Source: Ascarosepion bandense
Lineage: Eukaryota; Mollusca; Cephalopoda; Sepiida; Sepiidae
Assembly: GCA_037127315.1 (NCBI GenBank)
Contig: JBBBDQ010000754.1
Location: 1,530,501-1,594,500, forward strand
Reading direction: 5' to 3'
Length of the DNA stretch: 64,000 nt
Shown one piece after another: positions 21,490-32,335 of the stretch (positions within the stretch are counted from its first letter, which is position 1; every line of letters starts with the position of its first letter). The position numbers were made by a program, and so were the translations under genes. Under the pieces are notes generated by a model. It was not told the DNA's origin. It did no database searches and was given only the letters and a program-made list of their open reading frames with translations.

Positions 21490-21945
21490 TTTAATCATAT
21501 CACCCTGAGCAAAGCGGTAACGCCACTGATGTGCACGGGGCTACATAAGTTTGAAGAGATTGGAAAAGAGAAAACCGGCAACCGCATCCTAAACAGAAAA
21601 CAAGGGATGAACCTCTTCACCTGTTCAATAGATGTGGGTGGAGTGTGAACCGGGCGATAGTTTAGTCTATCTACTCCAATTGAAAAAAAAAGAGTGAAAA
21701 GATTGGAAAAGAGAAAACCGGAAACCGCATCCTAAACAGGAAACAAGGGTTGAGCCTGGTCACCTGTTCAATAGATGTGGGTGGAGTGTGAACCGGGCGA
21801 TAGTTTAGTCTATCTACTCCAATTGAAAAAAAGAGTGAAAAGATTGGAAAAGAAAAAACCGGAAACCGCATCCTAAACAGAAAACAAGGGATGAACCTCT
21901 TCACCTGTTCAATAGACGTGAATGGAGTGTGAACCGGGCTATGTT
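21490..21945 (+). repeat. LINE 3' end joined to a 142-bp tandem repeat, 2.7 units
   Basis: The first ~55 bp (ATCACCCTGAGCAAAGCGGT) equal the 3' end of the Jockey/CR1-like LINE. Then units start at 21558, 21701 and 21842 (GATTGGAAAAGA), spaced 143 and 141 bp. Each holds CCTAAACAGAAAACAAGGG and a short palindromic stretch around GTGAACCGGGC. The tandem array seems to have grown at the LINE 3' junction. Confidence 0.85.
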
Positions 21946-22429
21946 AATTGATTTTAATTAATATCAGAAAAAGGTAAACTCGTTATAGCTATGATTATTA
22001 ATTAGTAAAATAAGTATTTTCTCCGCTATCTTTAAAAAAAATCCCAATAAAATTTACAAAATTTATCAAAATTATTTCTTGGTTGAGATTCATTGTACAT
22101 TTGTTTTGTTTTTTCCAGACTTTCTATGCTTACTATAAAAGGTTTCTTACTATAGATACACTTATTATAACTCTAGTATAATTTAAAATTTTCCAAATAT
22201 GCAGTGAATAAGATCATTACTTTTCATTTTGTACGAAAACTTAGTGTAGACATGTTTTATTTGCGCTTATGAAAGTAAGTTAATAATTGTTATAGTTGTG
22301 AGGAGCTTCATAATAATATGATTATTAACTATTAGTTTGTTCGGAAAAGAATGTTAGATTTTAGTATATACATTTTAAATGAGTTTATTTTATTACTATA
22401 ATAATTTCATAAAAATATATTACTTATGT
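21946..22429. other. AT-rich spacer
   Basis: No reading frame, repeat or motif is recognised. Confidence 0.4.
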
Positions 22430-22815
22430 ACACTACCGGCCATAATAATTAGGCCACCCAAGTTTTTTAAAAGAAATGATGTATTTCATACTATTATTAG
22501 TGGATAATTCTAAATGAAAATAGAATGGTTCTTTTGTTATTATTACTTTGCAAAATTTTACAAGGCAAAGAAGTAAAGATGAAATCGTCCGAACCACCCT
22601 AAATTTTCTTCATTCTTTCATTGATGAAACTGCAATATAGGTAATTATTAAATATTTATAAATTCATTTGATACACATGTTATTGTACAGTATTAACAAA
22701 AGAACCATTCTATTTTCATTTACAATTATTCACTTGGCAATAAATACTAAAAAAATGTATGAAATACATAATATTTTTTAAAAAGGGCTTGCCTAATAAT
22801 CATGGCTAGTAATGT
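22430..22815. mobile_element. Tc1/mariner-type MITE with long inverted repeats
   Basis: The left end ACACTACCGGCCATAATAAT and the right end (reverse complement ACATTACTAGCCATGATTAT) are matching terminal inverted repeats. The match runs inward over more than 100 bp, including AATGAAAATAGAATGGTTCT at 22514 and its complement near 22703. The whole is a foldback of about 385 bp. 'ACTACCGGCCAAAA'-type termini are common in Tc1-like elements. No transposase. Confidence 0.82.
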
Positions 22816-23060
22816 GTTCATGTTAATTCTATATAAACCTCTTTCATAATTAAATTTAAAAAAGATTATATGCCTTTCAACTTGAATATGGAAGAAGAAT
22901 ATGTTTACTTTATTATCAGATTTTAAGAGAGGCCGTCATGCTTCTTAAAGTGCTACGAATTCTTCTGAAGTTCCGCGGTGGGGATACTAGACTTGGATAT
23001 CAAATTGATCAAAGACAGCAAATGACATCACTATCCCCAGTGATCCTTAACAAGATTTCT

Positions 23061-23400
23061 CCTATTCAGTTAGTTAAATGCCATACGTGATACACGTTTG
23101 GGCGATCAAGTCACGAATAATGTGCATGTGCGTTGTGATGCAGTGGATGTCGACTCCGAACGAGGAATCGGGGAGCCTAGTTCAAATTCCAGTTGAATTC
23201 CTTGCATTTACTTACGCTCAAATACCCTTGGGAAAGGTATTAATCCGTCTCTTCCCTCCAGCTATGGGTTAAATAACAGGACAGATTAGGTTCTATCGCC
23301 TTGGCTGGCAACCAGTCTACCGCAGAAAGCAATGGCAACCTATGCGGGATAATATTTTCCCTCTTACCCCACCAAAACCCCGCTTAGCCAACTACTTACT
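23061..23400 (+). mobile_element. tRNA-derived SINE, forward, near complete
   Basis: The head has TGATGCAGTGGATGTC and TAGTTCAAATTCCAG, the body CCCTTGGGAAAGGTATTAAT, and the tail CAGCTATGGGTTAAATAACA, then the run to 'gcaacctatgcgggataat'. A copy of the tail block (GCCATACGTGATACACGTTT) also precedes the head. Confidence 0.85.
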
Positions 23401-23454
23401 CAAGTAGATCAAGTACCTTACGCGCTATTTACCACTACCTCTCCATCCGTCTGT

Positions 23455-23710
23455 CTGTCATGTGACTATCCGATCCTCCAAGACCTCATTCCTCATTGCA
23501 AGTCCCAGGAACTGTCCTTTTCTGATGTTAAGTTTTAGTTTCCTTTTCGTTTCCGTCCTCTCCAAAACCTCGTCTCTTCTCACATGCTCGGTACATGGTA
23601 TCTTCATCATCCTTCTGTAGAAACAGATTTCGTTTGCTTCAACATTCTCTTTTATCTTTGATGAGTTTGTCCAGCATTCACTGCCAAAATGAAGAACTGA
23701 CATAATTGCA
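23455..23710 (-). pseudogene. RTE-type LINE fragment, RT C-terminus
   Basis: The minus-strand frame of 81 codons reads LHFGSECWTNSSK, then ICFYRRMMKIPCTEHV and LNIRKGQFLGLAMR. It matches the conserved block after the RT thumb in RTE-type LINEs (SECWT, MWFYRRML.IPWTEHV, IRKRQL.FLGHIMR). A 5'-truncated fragment. Confidence 0.82.
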
Positions 23711-23719
23711 AACTTGAAA

Positions 23720-24046
23720 AAAAGAAATCGATAAATTAATTAAAGTGTTCGATGTGCTGAAATGTGTTTGATGCTGCATGTGCGAACTTCGAATGGTACA
23801 TTTCCTGATCAGAACTTAACGTCAGGAAGAGACAGTTAATGTTTCTGAGACACATAATGCCAAAAAGTCAAAAAAAGTCGGATAGATTGAAAAGATACCA
23901 AGGGAAAACAGCACATGACATACTACATGGGCCTAAGCAAATGGATGGCAGTGCAAGGTTTGAGAGAAACAAGACAAAATATATTAAGAACTACAAATAA
24001 CAGAATGATGCGGAGGGCCATGATCACTTACGTTTCGAAAGGAATA
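23720..24046 (+). pseudogene. RTE-type LINE 3' fragment, forward, divergent
   Basis: The plus strand reads FLRHIMPKSQ, then GKTAHDILHGPKQMDGSA and NDAEGHDHLRFERN in shifting frames. This corresponds to the region after the IRKRQL block of RTE elements. The hAT at 24055 is inserted in its 3' end. Confidence 0.6.
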
Positions 24047-24054
24047 CGGTACAT

Positions 24055-24839
24055 CAGTGGTTCCCAACCTTTTTTACATCACGGCCCACTATTGAGCTCT
24101 TTAACTTTTTGCGGCACACCTATCACCAAAAAAAAAAAATGAATATTTTCTACTCATAAAGACTTTTTTTGATTCTAACAACCGTTGGAAATAATCGACA
24201 TTTTTAGTTTTTGTTAGGATGTTTTTTAGTAAGATGTCTTTTCATCTTACTTGGAACCATTCCTTCATTAGACAGCGTTTTGCCACATACAACACACAGC
24301 GGAGAAGGAATATGTATATCTCCAGTTCAGTGAAAACCAAATTTCAAGTAATCATCTCTATACAACCGATGAACTTTTGTTTTTTTAAATGAAGTTGTAG
24401 AATTATTCTTATCACCATCGCCTTTTCTTTTGAGAAACTTGGCCAGAATTAAGGGTGAATTGAATCTAAAATTGAAAAAAATAAATCTAAGAAAGTTTTT
24501 ATCATATTTAATTATGTTTCTTATTTGCCCTACTAAAACCTTAATTTACAAAACCTAAATCTTAAATAAGAAATATCTACAAAGAATCTGTTAATATTGT
24601 AAACGAGATATATAGATGATATAAAGCATAACAACGCTTACCATTTAGTAAGCGCGAATCGTTTACATTCCTGAAATTCAGCAATTTTAAATTGAGCGCT
24701 CTCATCTTGATTAAGAAATTAAATGTTTTCATTAAACAAAATGAGATTAAATGTCTTCCGCCTATTATCTCTTCACGGCACACTAGTAACGATTCCGCGG
24801 CACACTAACATGCCGCGGCACAGTGGTTTGAAACCACTG
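24055..24839 (-). mobile_element. hAT DNA transposon, non-autonomous, with 8-bp target duplication
   Basis: The left end CAGTGGTTCCCAACC and the right end (complement CAGTGGTTTCAAACC) are hAT-type terminal inverted repeats. They are flanked by the perfect 8-bp duplication CGGTACAT (24047-24054 and 24840-24847). The minus strand carries an N-terminal transposase remnant (separate entry). The remainder, to the right end, is noncoding. It was inserted into the RTE fragment, so it is younger than that. Confidence 0.95.
24205..24350 (-). pseudogene. BED zinc-finger remnant of the hAT transposase
   Basis: The minus-strand frame reads YLKFGFH, stop, [15 protein letters not shown], then [19 protein letters not shown] and HLTKKH supply the CX2C...HX4H ligands of a BED finger as in ZBED/hAT transposases. 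A TGA replaces the usual tryptophan before TGD. The catalytic RNase H-like domain and C-terminal dimerisation domain are absent. Confidence 0.88.
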
Positions 24840-24847
24840 CGGTACAT

Positions 24848-25555
24848 AAATGAAGAAAAGAGAAAACGTCATTTTTAAACGATCGGCTCAATGGCTTGTT
24901 CATGTCAAATCTTTTAAAAATTTTTTTCATCTGGTTATCCGCCATTAGCATCATCAATTGCAGCATACCTTGAATAAAATCTGCACATCATGCAGAAATT
25001 TACTGGCAAAAAATTAATTAAATGCCCATCCACGTAAACAAAATACAGCTGGCATTGTTTTATCGACAAGTCTAATTAATGTTCATGAGAATACTCCTCC
25101 ACATGTTGCTAGGATGACTTTACTGAAGCACACAGGGTAAGGGGATTTGCCATGCATTCCCCTGAGCACCCCCTCACAGACAACCACTTTTCAATCTTTT
25201 TGTCTATTTTTAAGCCAAAAGACTTTCCTTTCTCAAGAAGATGCAGAAACTGCATTCAAATATTTATTGGCATCGAAACCTTTAGTGTTTTTCCGTAAAG
25301 GCATAAATAATCTTGTAACTCCGTGGCGGAATGTATAGATTTTCAAGGTTCCTATTTTGACTAAATTAAACACGGTTTAAAGTCATTAATTCAGGAATAA
25401 AATTTGATTATTAATTTACAATAGGCACGTTTCTTTAAGCCTAAAACACGCAGCTGCAATATTCGGTGTTAATAACAAACTTCATCTTAGCTTTCGGGCA
25501 CAGAGCGCTGTTGTTTCGAAAACAATTATCTTTCTCTAAGCGTAACAACTGCTAC
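24848..25555. other. Unassigned spacer
   Basis: AT-rich sequence with a 63-codon frame at 25147-25338 that I do not recognise. Nothing supports it as a gene. Confidence 0.4.
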
Positions 25556-26373
25556 AAATATTCGGCGGACTTGTACGACACTACCATCACCTTTAAATTT
25601 GTTGATTTTTCTTTTTTGTAAATTTTTTTCAGTGCAGACTTATCGAGTATACCCTACATTTTCTGATTAACAAAAAGATTCTGGAAAAAATTTCAATATT
25701 TAAACAATTTTAGGCGGGGTTCAGTTTCTCATACAACATTATAGTAATTCGATCCTCCATTTTGAATCCACTTGCTGGTACGACATTACCACCACCTTTA
25801 AATGTTTTGATTATTTTATTTTTACTTTTTTCAGTGGATTCTTATCGATTACACCCTAGACTTTCTGATTGAAAAAATATTTGAAAAAAATTTATTATTT
25901 AAACAATTTTTTGGGCAAGTTGGGCTCAGTTTCTCATATAGTAACGTTATAGTAAATCGATCCTCCATTTTGGAACCACTCGCCAGTACAGCAATACCAC
26001 TACCTGTAAATTTGTTGATTATCAATTTTTTGACTTTCTGATTGACAAAAAATTTGGAAAAATTTCAATATTTAAACAATTTTGAGTTGAGGGTGGGGCT
26101 CAGTTTTTCAGTTTAAAAATAGGGCAAGAACTCGTCAAAAAAAAAAAAACATAAACGAGAGTGGCTCCAAAATGGAGGATCGATTTATTATAACGTTGTG
26201 TGAGAAACGGAGCCCACCCCTAAAATTGTTTAAATATTGAATGTTTTCCAAATTGTTTTTATAATCGAATTCTTTATGTAATAATCGATACGATTGCGCT
26301 AAATAGGTGCAAAAGAATTGAAAATCAACAAATTTACAGGTGGTGGTTTAGTCGTACAGGTCCGCCAAATATT
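25556..26373. mobile_element. Foldback element with tandem 206-bp units and an inverted unit
   Basis: The ends AAATATTCGGCGGAC and (complement) GAATATTTGGCGGAC are inverted repeats that extend inward. Three direct units start at about 25574, 25779 and 25987 (TACGAC/TACAGC anchors), spaced 205 and 208 bp. A fourth unit at about 26155-26370 is inverted. Each includes GATCCTCCATTTTG and TATTTAAACAATTTT. No coding capacity. Class unknown; Foldback-type organisation. Confidence 0.85.
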
Positions 26374-26534
26374 CTATTTCTGTTCAACCGAAAAAGCTCC
26401 TATCAGATTATTTTATGGATAATTTCTTTTGTAATTTTGTTAGATCATAAAGCGTTTGGCCCTTTACTGCACAGTATATTTTGAGAGGCTTCTTCTCTTA
26501 TGTGGTAGATGATTTAAATTTAAGGGTCGTGTTC

Positions 26535-26860
26535 TTTCAAGCCGCTGGCGATCATGGCCTTCCACATCTTTCTATACCTTGTATCATATAATACACTTCT
26601 GGTGTTCAAGTCCATCAAGTATATCACGCGTTACTTACTTATGTCATTCCTTTGCACTATCCACCCCGCGAGTATCAGATTCGCCAACCTTTCTTCCTCG
26701 TTACATGTCCAGCCGCTCCAAAAAATCGTTGTGACTCATATGCTTGAGCGAAGCATCCTGCTGTATGGTCACATTTCGGTTGCTTCCAGTTTTTCTCTCA
26801 TCTTTGAAGAGATTCTCCATTCACTCAAGTTAATTAAGTCCCTTAAATTAATTATGCCTT
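26535..26860 (-). pseudogene. RTE-type LINE 3' fragment
   Basis: The plus strand carries GGCGATCATGGCCTTCCACA, the complement of the conserved RTE 3' coding end (AMIAYVLR-like). The minus frame downstream shows decayed AxxMxLYR and ATEMxPY-like blocks. Heavily degraded. Confidence 0.6.
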
Positions 26861-26880
26861 GAGAGTGTTACACTCCCCAA

Positions 26881-27328
26881 GCCTTTTTAGTAGAGATTAA
26901 TTAAAAATCTTTTCCTTCTCGATTTCCTTAACTACAGACGTTTCACAACTTTTCTTCTTTCATGAGATGGGGACCACTATTCGCCAATGTTTTCTTTATT
27001 TTATATTTTTCTGCACTGCATTCTCTTATAATATATCGTTCTTCCTATGCCTTTCTATTTCCTCATTAATTTGTGTATTTTTAATTGTGAGCTCCTTTCC
27101 TGTGCAGATAGCAATTTGCATTGTTTTTATTTGTACCTGAGATTTGCTTAGAAATTACATTAATTATTTTCTATCGAAAAGAAAAACAAAACTGACCTTA
27201 TTATTTCTAAATTAGTGTGTGTTTAGTATCAATGTAAATTTCACCGGTCGGCTGCTGAGGATCAATCTAGTATCTGGGAACTGGATCAAGGTCTCTTTTA
27301 ACCAATCCTTTGACTGGATTATTATCAG

Positions 27329-27330
<2 letters not shown>
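26881..27330. other. AT-rich spacer
   Basis: Nothing recognised. Confidence 0.4.

Positions 27331-27412
<82 letters not shown>
27331..27412 (+). repeat. (CA)n(TA)n compound microsatellite
   Basis: About 24 CA units followed by about 17 TA units. Frames across it on both strands (poly-TH and poly-CV) are artefacts. Confidence 0.97.
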
Positions 27413-27420
<8 letters not shown>

Positions 27421-27692
27421 AAAGGAAAATTAGACTGATTTTTCTCCAGTTTCTGAAAGGATTTTTCTGTTGCTGAGGTGATGTGTTATACCCTGTGGGG
27501 ATCTTCATATCGAAATGGTCATTCAACATCATTGAATTAATCCTTTTTTAATTTATATTTGCTCTGTAATTACATGGAACTCTCTTCCTGTATCATTTTT
27601 TAACATTAAAATAAAATTTTTAATATTAATTAGGATCGGGTTTTTGGAATTTACCTTCCTGCTTTTTTCACTTGGATGAAAGTATCTGAATT

Positions 27693-27729
<37 letters not shown>

Positions 27730-28405
27730 TTGAAAATGAAATTACTCGACCGACTCTTAATACTCACCTTACGCAAACATAGTGTGAATGGCTGGCGAAA
27801 AACAAAAAATGAAATTTTAATTAAAATTTCGAATGTGTTAGAAAAGGATTTAATTTTTTTTTAAATAATAACAAAATTTGATAATAATAATAAAAATAAC
27901 AAATCTGGTTTTCTCAACAATTTTCTATAAAAGCATTACTTGAATAATTTGTCTTTCGGTGCGTAGTTGAAAGAAGTATGCGTATCTTTTTTTCTTTCTT
28001 TCAAATGTTCGTTTTTACTTTTCGTGAGCGACGAGGAAATATAGGATAACATCTTTTCAAATGAGTTTCTAAAAGTCTGTGGGCGTCTTGAATCTGGGCG
28101 ACAGACACATATTGGTTCCACTGTGGAAGCATTAATTAAACGAATATTTACATAAAAGCCCAAGCAGTTCAATAATATGAATGTAAGTCATTCTAAGTAA
28201 CTTGTTAATCTTCAATGGCAAACTTTTGACTTGTAAAAGGAATCGATTTCATTTTTCTATATTTGAACGAACATGTTTCATTGCAAGATTTTTAATCGAC
28301 TGCGGGCGAGTAAAGCAATAAACTTTAATCGCCCAATTAAGTTTCAATCGACTGATCGACTGAGTCGATCGAGTGAGTGAAATCTCAAAGCTATATATAT
28401 ATATA
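27413..28405. other. AT-rich spacer with (TA)n at 27696-27724
   Basis: Includes the dispersed block at 27630-27690 shared with 19027-19085. A palindromic (TCGATCGACTGAGTCGATCGA)-like patch lies near 28347-28372. No gene is seen. Confidence 0.5.
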
Positions 28406-28925
28406 TGATAAAGATTAACGAAATGGCCTTTAAACAAGCGACAGTTTGAAATGATTTGTCTGAACATTATTTTTGATCGATACTCTTATTTAAGTAGATA
28501 TTCTGTTTCTAATCAAACAGTATATATATTTATTTCTACCGACCTGATTATTTACGATAAAGTTTTGTTACGAAAATGTGTGTCATTCGGCAGCATTCGA
28601 AACTACGACCCCTAACCACATAGGTTAAGCCACAAATTAATCTGGCACGTCTTAGACCTCTCGATCACGAATGACCAACAGTTCTAATGAAGTTAAATCA
28701 AGCATATATAACACAATTTTCGATTCACCGTATATATCCATATCTGCACTGAAATGCCTCGTAATATCAACAAATGTAAACATATTTTAGTAACAAAAAT
28801 TTTGTCATGAATAATCAGGCCGGTAGAAATAAATATATATATATACACTTTGATTATAAAACAGAATATCTACTTAAAAATAAGAGCATCGATCAAAAAT
28901 AATGTTCAAACAAATCATTTCATAT
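28406..28925. mobile_element. Long-TIR element with tRNA-like core, copy 2
   Basis: The left arm (about 28446-28580) and the right arm (about 28783-28921) are reverse complements with modest divergence. Shared landmarks are TGAAATGATTTGT, ATTTTTGATCGATAC, AAGTAGATATTCTGTTT, TTTATTTCTACCG and TAATCAGG. Between them lie a tRNA-like sequence (28573-28675, minus) and about 100 bp of unique DNA. No protein frame. The family also occurs at 15389-15652 (left arm and core) and 39608-39885 (both arms, core gone). Confidence 0.82.
28573..28675 (-). other. tRNA-like core of copy 2
   Basis: On the minus strand TCATTCG and CGAATGA make a perfect seven-pair acceptor-like stem. GATCGAGAGGTCTAAGAC looks like a D arm with an A box, and GTAGTTTCGAATGCTGC is a T arm with two mismatches. 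It is about 90 nt, as in class II tRNAs. T-arm decay argues against a functional tRNA. Confidence 0.6.
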
Positions 28926-28930
28926 ATATA

Positions 28931-29440
28931 TCTAAACTTATTTATGAATGGAACTTTGTGTGTGTGTGTGTTCGTTACCTATAGACTCCGAAACGGCTGA
29001 ACCAATTTTCTTGAAAATTTACACAGTTGTACTATAAGCGTTTGCGAGTGTTCTTAGCTAGGTTTTGTGTCGAGGTACCCCGAAAAATATCGAAAATCGA
29101 TAATCGAAAAAATCGGGTTATAGAAGAAGTGGTCCGATTTTAATCAAATTTGATACACTCATAGACAAAGACATAAGAAACGATATTCAGAAGTTTCAAG
29201 GTTACAGTTCTTACAATAGTGCAGAAAAGTTATATTATATCTATTTATATATATAAAATGCAAAATGTTTGTGCGTGTGTCTGTTTATCTGTCTGTATGT
29301 CCTTTATACAAATCCACAATTTTTATCCGATTCTCACCAAACTTCACATAAATATTCTTTAGGCTGAGTCTAAGCTCCAGAACCCTGGATTAGTTTTAAA
29401 GCTTTCATTACACCCGAGCAATGCCGGGCTATACTTCTAG
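28931..29440 (+). mobile_element. Non-autonomous Helitron, 510 bp
   Basis: Starts TCTAAACTTA after an A and ends CTAG before a T, with the 3' hairpin CCCGAGCAATGCCGGG about 9 bp from the end. These are Helitron hallmarks: 5' TC, 3' CTRR, insertion between A and T, no duplication. Sister copies: 37678-38436 (minus) and 44480-44864. A second 5'-like start (TCTATTTATATATATAAAAT, about 29238) suggests a chimeric or nested copy. No Rep/helicase is encoded. Confidence 0.88.
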
Positions 29441-30347
29441 TATATATATATATTGTGCATCAATTTAAATCTGACATAAATGTAAATACATATGTTGATT
29501 TCAAACCATAACATTATCAAGATAAGTTACACTCTATATGCCAGAAACAAGGTCCATTGGGCAACATTTAAAGACACATTCTACTCTACCTTCACAATAC
29601 AAAATGTATTTGTTGATATCACTATTTTCCTACACCATGAAAAGAAAAATTATCGAGGTACTCTATTTAAGGAGCAAACAACCAACACAAAATAAAGTGA
29701 GTTACGAGTAGAGCAACATTATTTTAAAAAGTCTATAATCTTATGCGTTTCAAATTATTAAAATCTTTTTAACACAATCGAATAGATTATAATCATACAA
29801 ATTAAAGTTACCTCCCTTCGATCAGAAGCGAGTTAAAAAGCCCTAACTTCAACAGTTAATCTATATCTATAAAAGTGATGAGGGTGGACGTTATGTAACT
29901 TTGTTTCGTAGATTCGACTTAACATCTGCATTATGCGGTCTAGCTCGACGGAAGTTACGCTCAGATGTAGCACCAAATTTTAGAACATTAACGACACTGA
30001 AATTTTTCAGAAAGTCAAAATTAGGGGTAGAAAATATATTCTCCCCAGGTATCAGTTTATGTATTGATTATAATATAGAATCGATCACCTCACTTTATTG
30101 CCCATCCAACTCCCACGCTAATCCACATTGTGGATAAAATATATATATATATTTTTTTTTCTTCATTACACAACAACAGAATTTTTGCGAATATAAAATA
30201 AGAAGGCAGTGTCAAAGAGCAAATAAGCAGCGGATTTTTATAACAGACAGTAAAGTTTAATAACTGGTAATAAAGAGAATGAACTGAGCTGATGTTGCCT
30301 CGCTATCGTCTCTTTCTCTCTCTCTCCATGAGCATGACAAAAGGATA
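29441..30347. other. Spacer, one unrecognised 78-codon frame
   Basis: AT-rich. The frame at 29901-30137 follows TCTATATCTATAAAAG, which resembles a Helitron start. Its protein is not recognised and probably not real. Confidence 0.35.
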
Positions 30348-30383
30348 TATATATATATATATAGATAGATAGATAGATAGATA
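30345..30383 (+). repeat. (TA)n(GATA)n microsatellite
   Basis: TA units followed by five GATA units. Confidence 0.95.
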
Positions 30384-30539
30384 TTTTTATAATATACAAG
30401 AAATTTAATAATTACTGAAAAATAATGAAATAATATGGTAATATTAAAAATTAAACACGTGGCAAGAAATTTTAAAACTGGCAGTAAAGAGAATTTACTG
30501 TCTCATTATTGTCTTTCTCAAAATGAGCATGACAGTAGG

Positions 30540-30540
<1 letters not shown>

Positions 30541-30587
<47 letters not shown>
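30541..30587 (+). repeat. (TA)n microsatellite
   Basis: About 22 TA units. Confidence 0.95.
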
Positions 30588-31238
30588 CATAGAGTAGGTA
30601 TGAAAACTCAACACCTCATTTAGACTGGCTATGAATTAAATATTTAATTTAGTTAATTAAATATCAGGTTTAAATTAGTTTAGGTAATTTAGTTTATGTG
30701 CTAAATCAGCCCATTTCATAGAAACACAATACTTTCGTTCCATCCTGCATTAACAACTTCCCCAGAAATAGATATACCCCTAAAAAAGAAATAGAAACAA
30801 GTATGTTTCAAAGCAAAGCTCTTGGCCCTATCTCAATTGGGTATCTCTAGACTGGTGAGAGAGACGTCGCCTCCCTTGTCAAAAATTCATTATACGCTCG
30901 CTCATAAGCTCCACATAACCCTACATATCACTACCATCACAGATAAATACCTGTTTCCACATGCACACATTTACATACAATTCCCTAGGCCTACTTCTGT
31001 TTTACACAAATATTTCCGTTAACGCCCAAAACAAATGAACGTTTCTGTCCATTCTAGTTTCTTCAGACAGTAGGTTGTTTTTTTTATATTTTGTCCATCC
31101 TGCCTATGTAAAAACGCCTCCTTGATTAAGGGGCTTTTATTAATCTTTCAAACATTTAACACCCTCAATCTTGTAATTGAAATTCATTTCTTGATAAGGC
31201 ACGGGTAGTATTGAAACGAAATGTCTACCTTTGTAGAG

Positions 31239-31247
<9 letters not shown>
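30588..31247. other. Unassigned spacer
   Basis: The end, near 31190-31235 (TGATAAGGCACGGGTAG, then TTGAAACGAAATGTC), resembles termini of Penelope-like elements. No frame is recognised. Confidence 0.35.

Positions 31248-31297
<50 letters not shown>
31248..31297 (+). repeat. (TA)n microsatellite
   Basis: About 24 TA units. Confidence 0.95.
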
Positions 31298-31300
<3 letters not shown>

Positions 31301-31390
31301 TGTACAGAAATATAAGCCCAAGAACTATTTTTTTCTTTCATGAGGCATCAAAATAAACGTTAATATCACCCCTCTCCTAACATATTTGCA

Positions 31391-31812
31391 CACTGCGGTA
31401 GTGTGCAAAAGTATTAGGACAGGGTGGATTTTCCTAAAAACATCAATGAAATTAAATACAGGGTGAAAAGCTAAACGTTTGTAATAATTATTTAACTAAA
31501 AAGGAAGAGAAAGGAAGGTTTCAGAATTTGAATTGGCAACCCACAAAGACTTGATCTAAAACCTGTTAAACATCTATGGAATATTTGAGATGAGAAAATT
31601 GATAAATCTAATCTTACTTCGCATGACACACTTTGGAAAAAAATACAAGCTGCTTGGCAGGAGATAACATTAGATACATTGAAGAAGCTTATGGTGTCAA
31701 TGCCTGACAGAATGAAGGCTGGGATCAAAGCAAAAGGCCATTATACTAAATATTCAATATCCTCATAAAAGATGAAATAGATTTTTGTCCTAATAATTTT
31801 GCACAGTACTAT
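31391..31812 (+). pseudogene. Internally deleted Tc1-type transposon
   Basis: The terminal repeats GTGTGCAAAAGTATTAGGAC (left) and, complemented, CTGTGCAAAATTATTAGGAC (right) bound about 420 bp. The interior keeps the transposase C-terminus in broken frames: KPVKHLWNI, then HDTLWKKIQAAWQEI, TLKKLMVSMPDRMKA and IKAKGHYTKY. The N-terminal DNA-binding part and most of the DDE domain are deleted. Confidence 0.85.
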
Positions 31813-32335
31813 ATATATATATATAATAATCTTTATTATAATGGATATAATTATAAAGAACATATGTAAAAAAAATAAAATTGTGAATTTAAATATGATA
31901 TTAACTTTCAGTTATAAAACACTGACAAAACCGAAGAAATACCGAAAAACATCAGTCAGCTAACCAAATATGTTGTATCAATTAAAATTAGCACGCTCAA
32001 GAAGAATTTGTGCTTTGGACGTCTATTAAGAGTAAAGATAATTTCAAGCCTCGAGTTGAGTTCATATATACGACACGTGGCTAAAAATACTGAAGAAGTG
32101 ACTAATTATACAGCTTCCATATGTAGTCTGTTCGTTTAAAGGTTTGTTTTACTTCATAAGAAGCAGATTACACAAAAATCTGATTATTGCTGTTATGTCT
32201 GGGCTAAGGTTGCCAATTTATCACTTTCCAGGTTTGTAGCTTCCACTCTTCAACCACATACCCAGGGACGAAATGTTGCAAACGTATTCTACCAATATTT
32301 CGGTGGTAAATATTGAGTTCCACTTTTTAGTTCCA
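31813..32335. other. AT-rich spacer
   Basis: Short TA tract at 31811-31825. Nothing else recognised. Confidence 0.4.

Noticed and set aside
27219..27532. Frames of 85 and 67 codons across (CA)n(TA)n
   Set aside because: They translate only into TH, YI or CV repeats from the microsatellite; no protein signal outside it.
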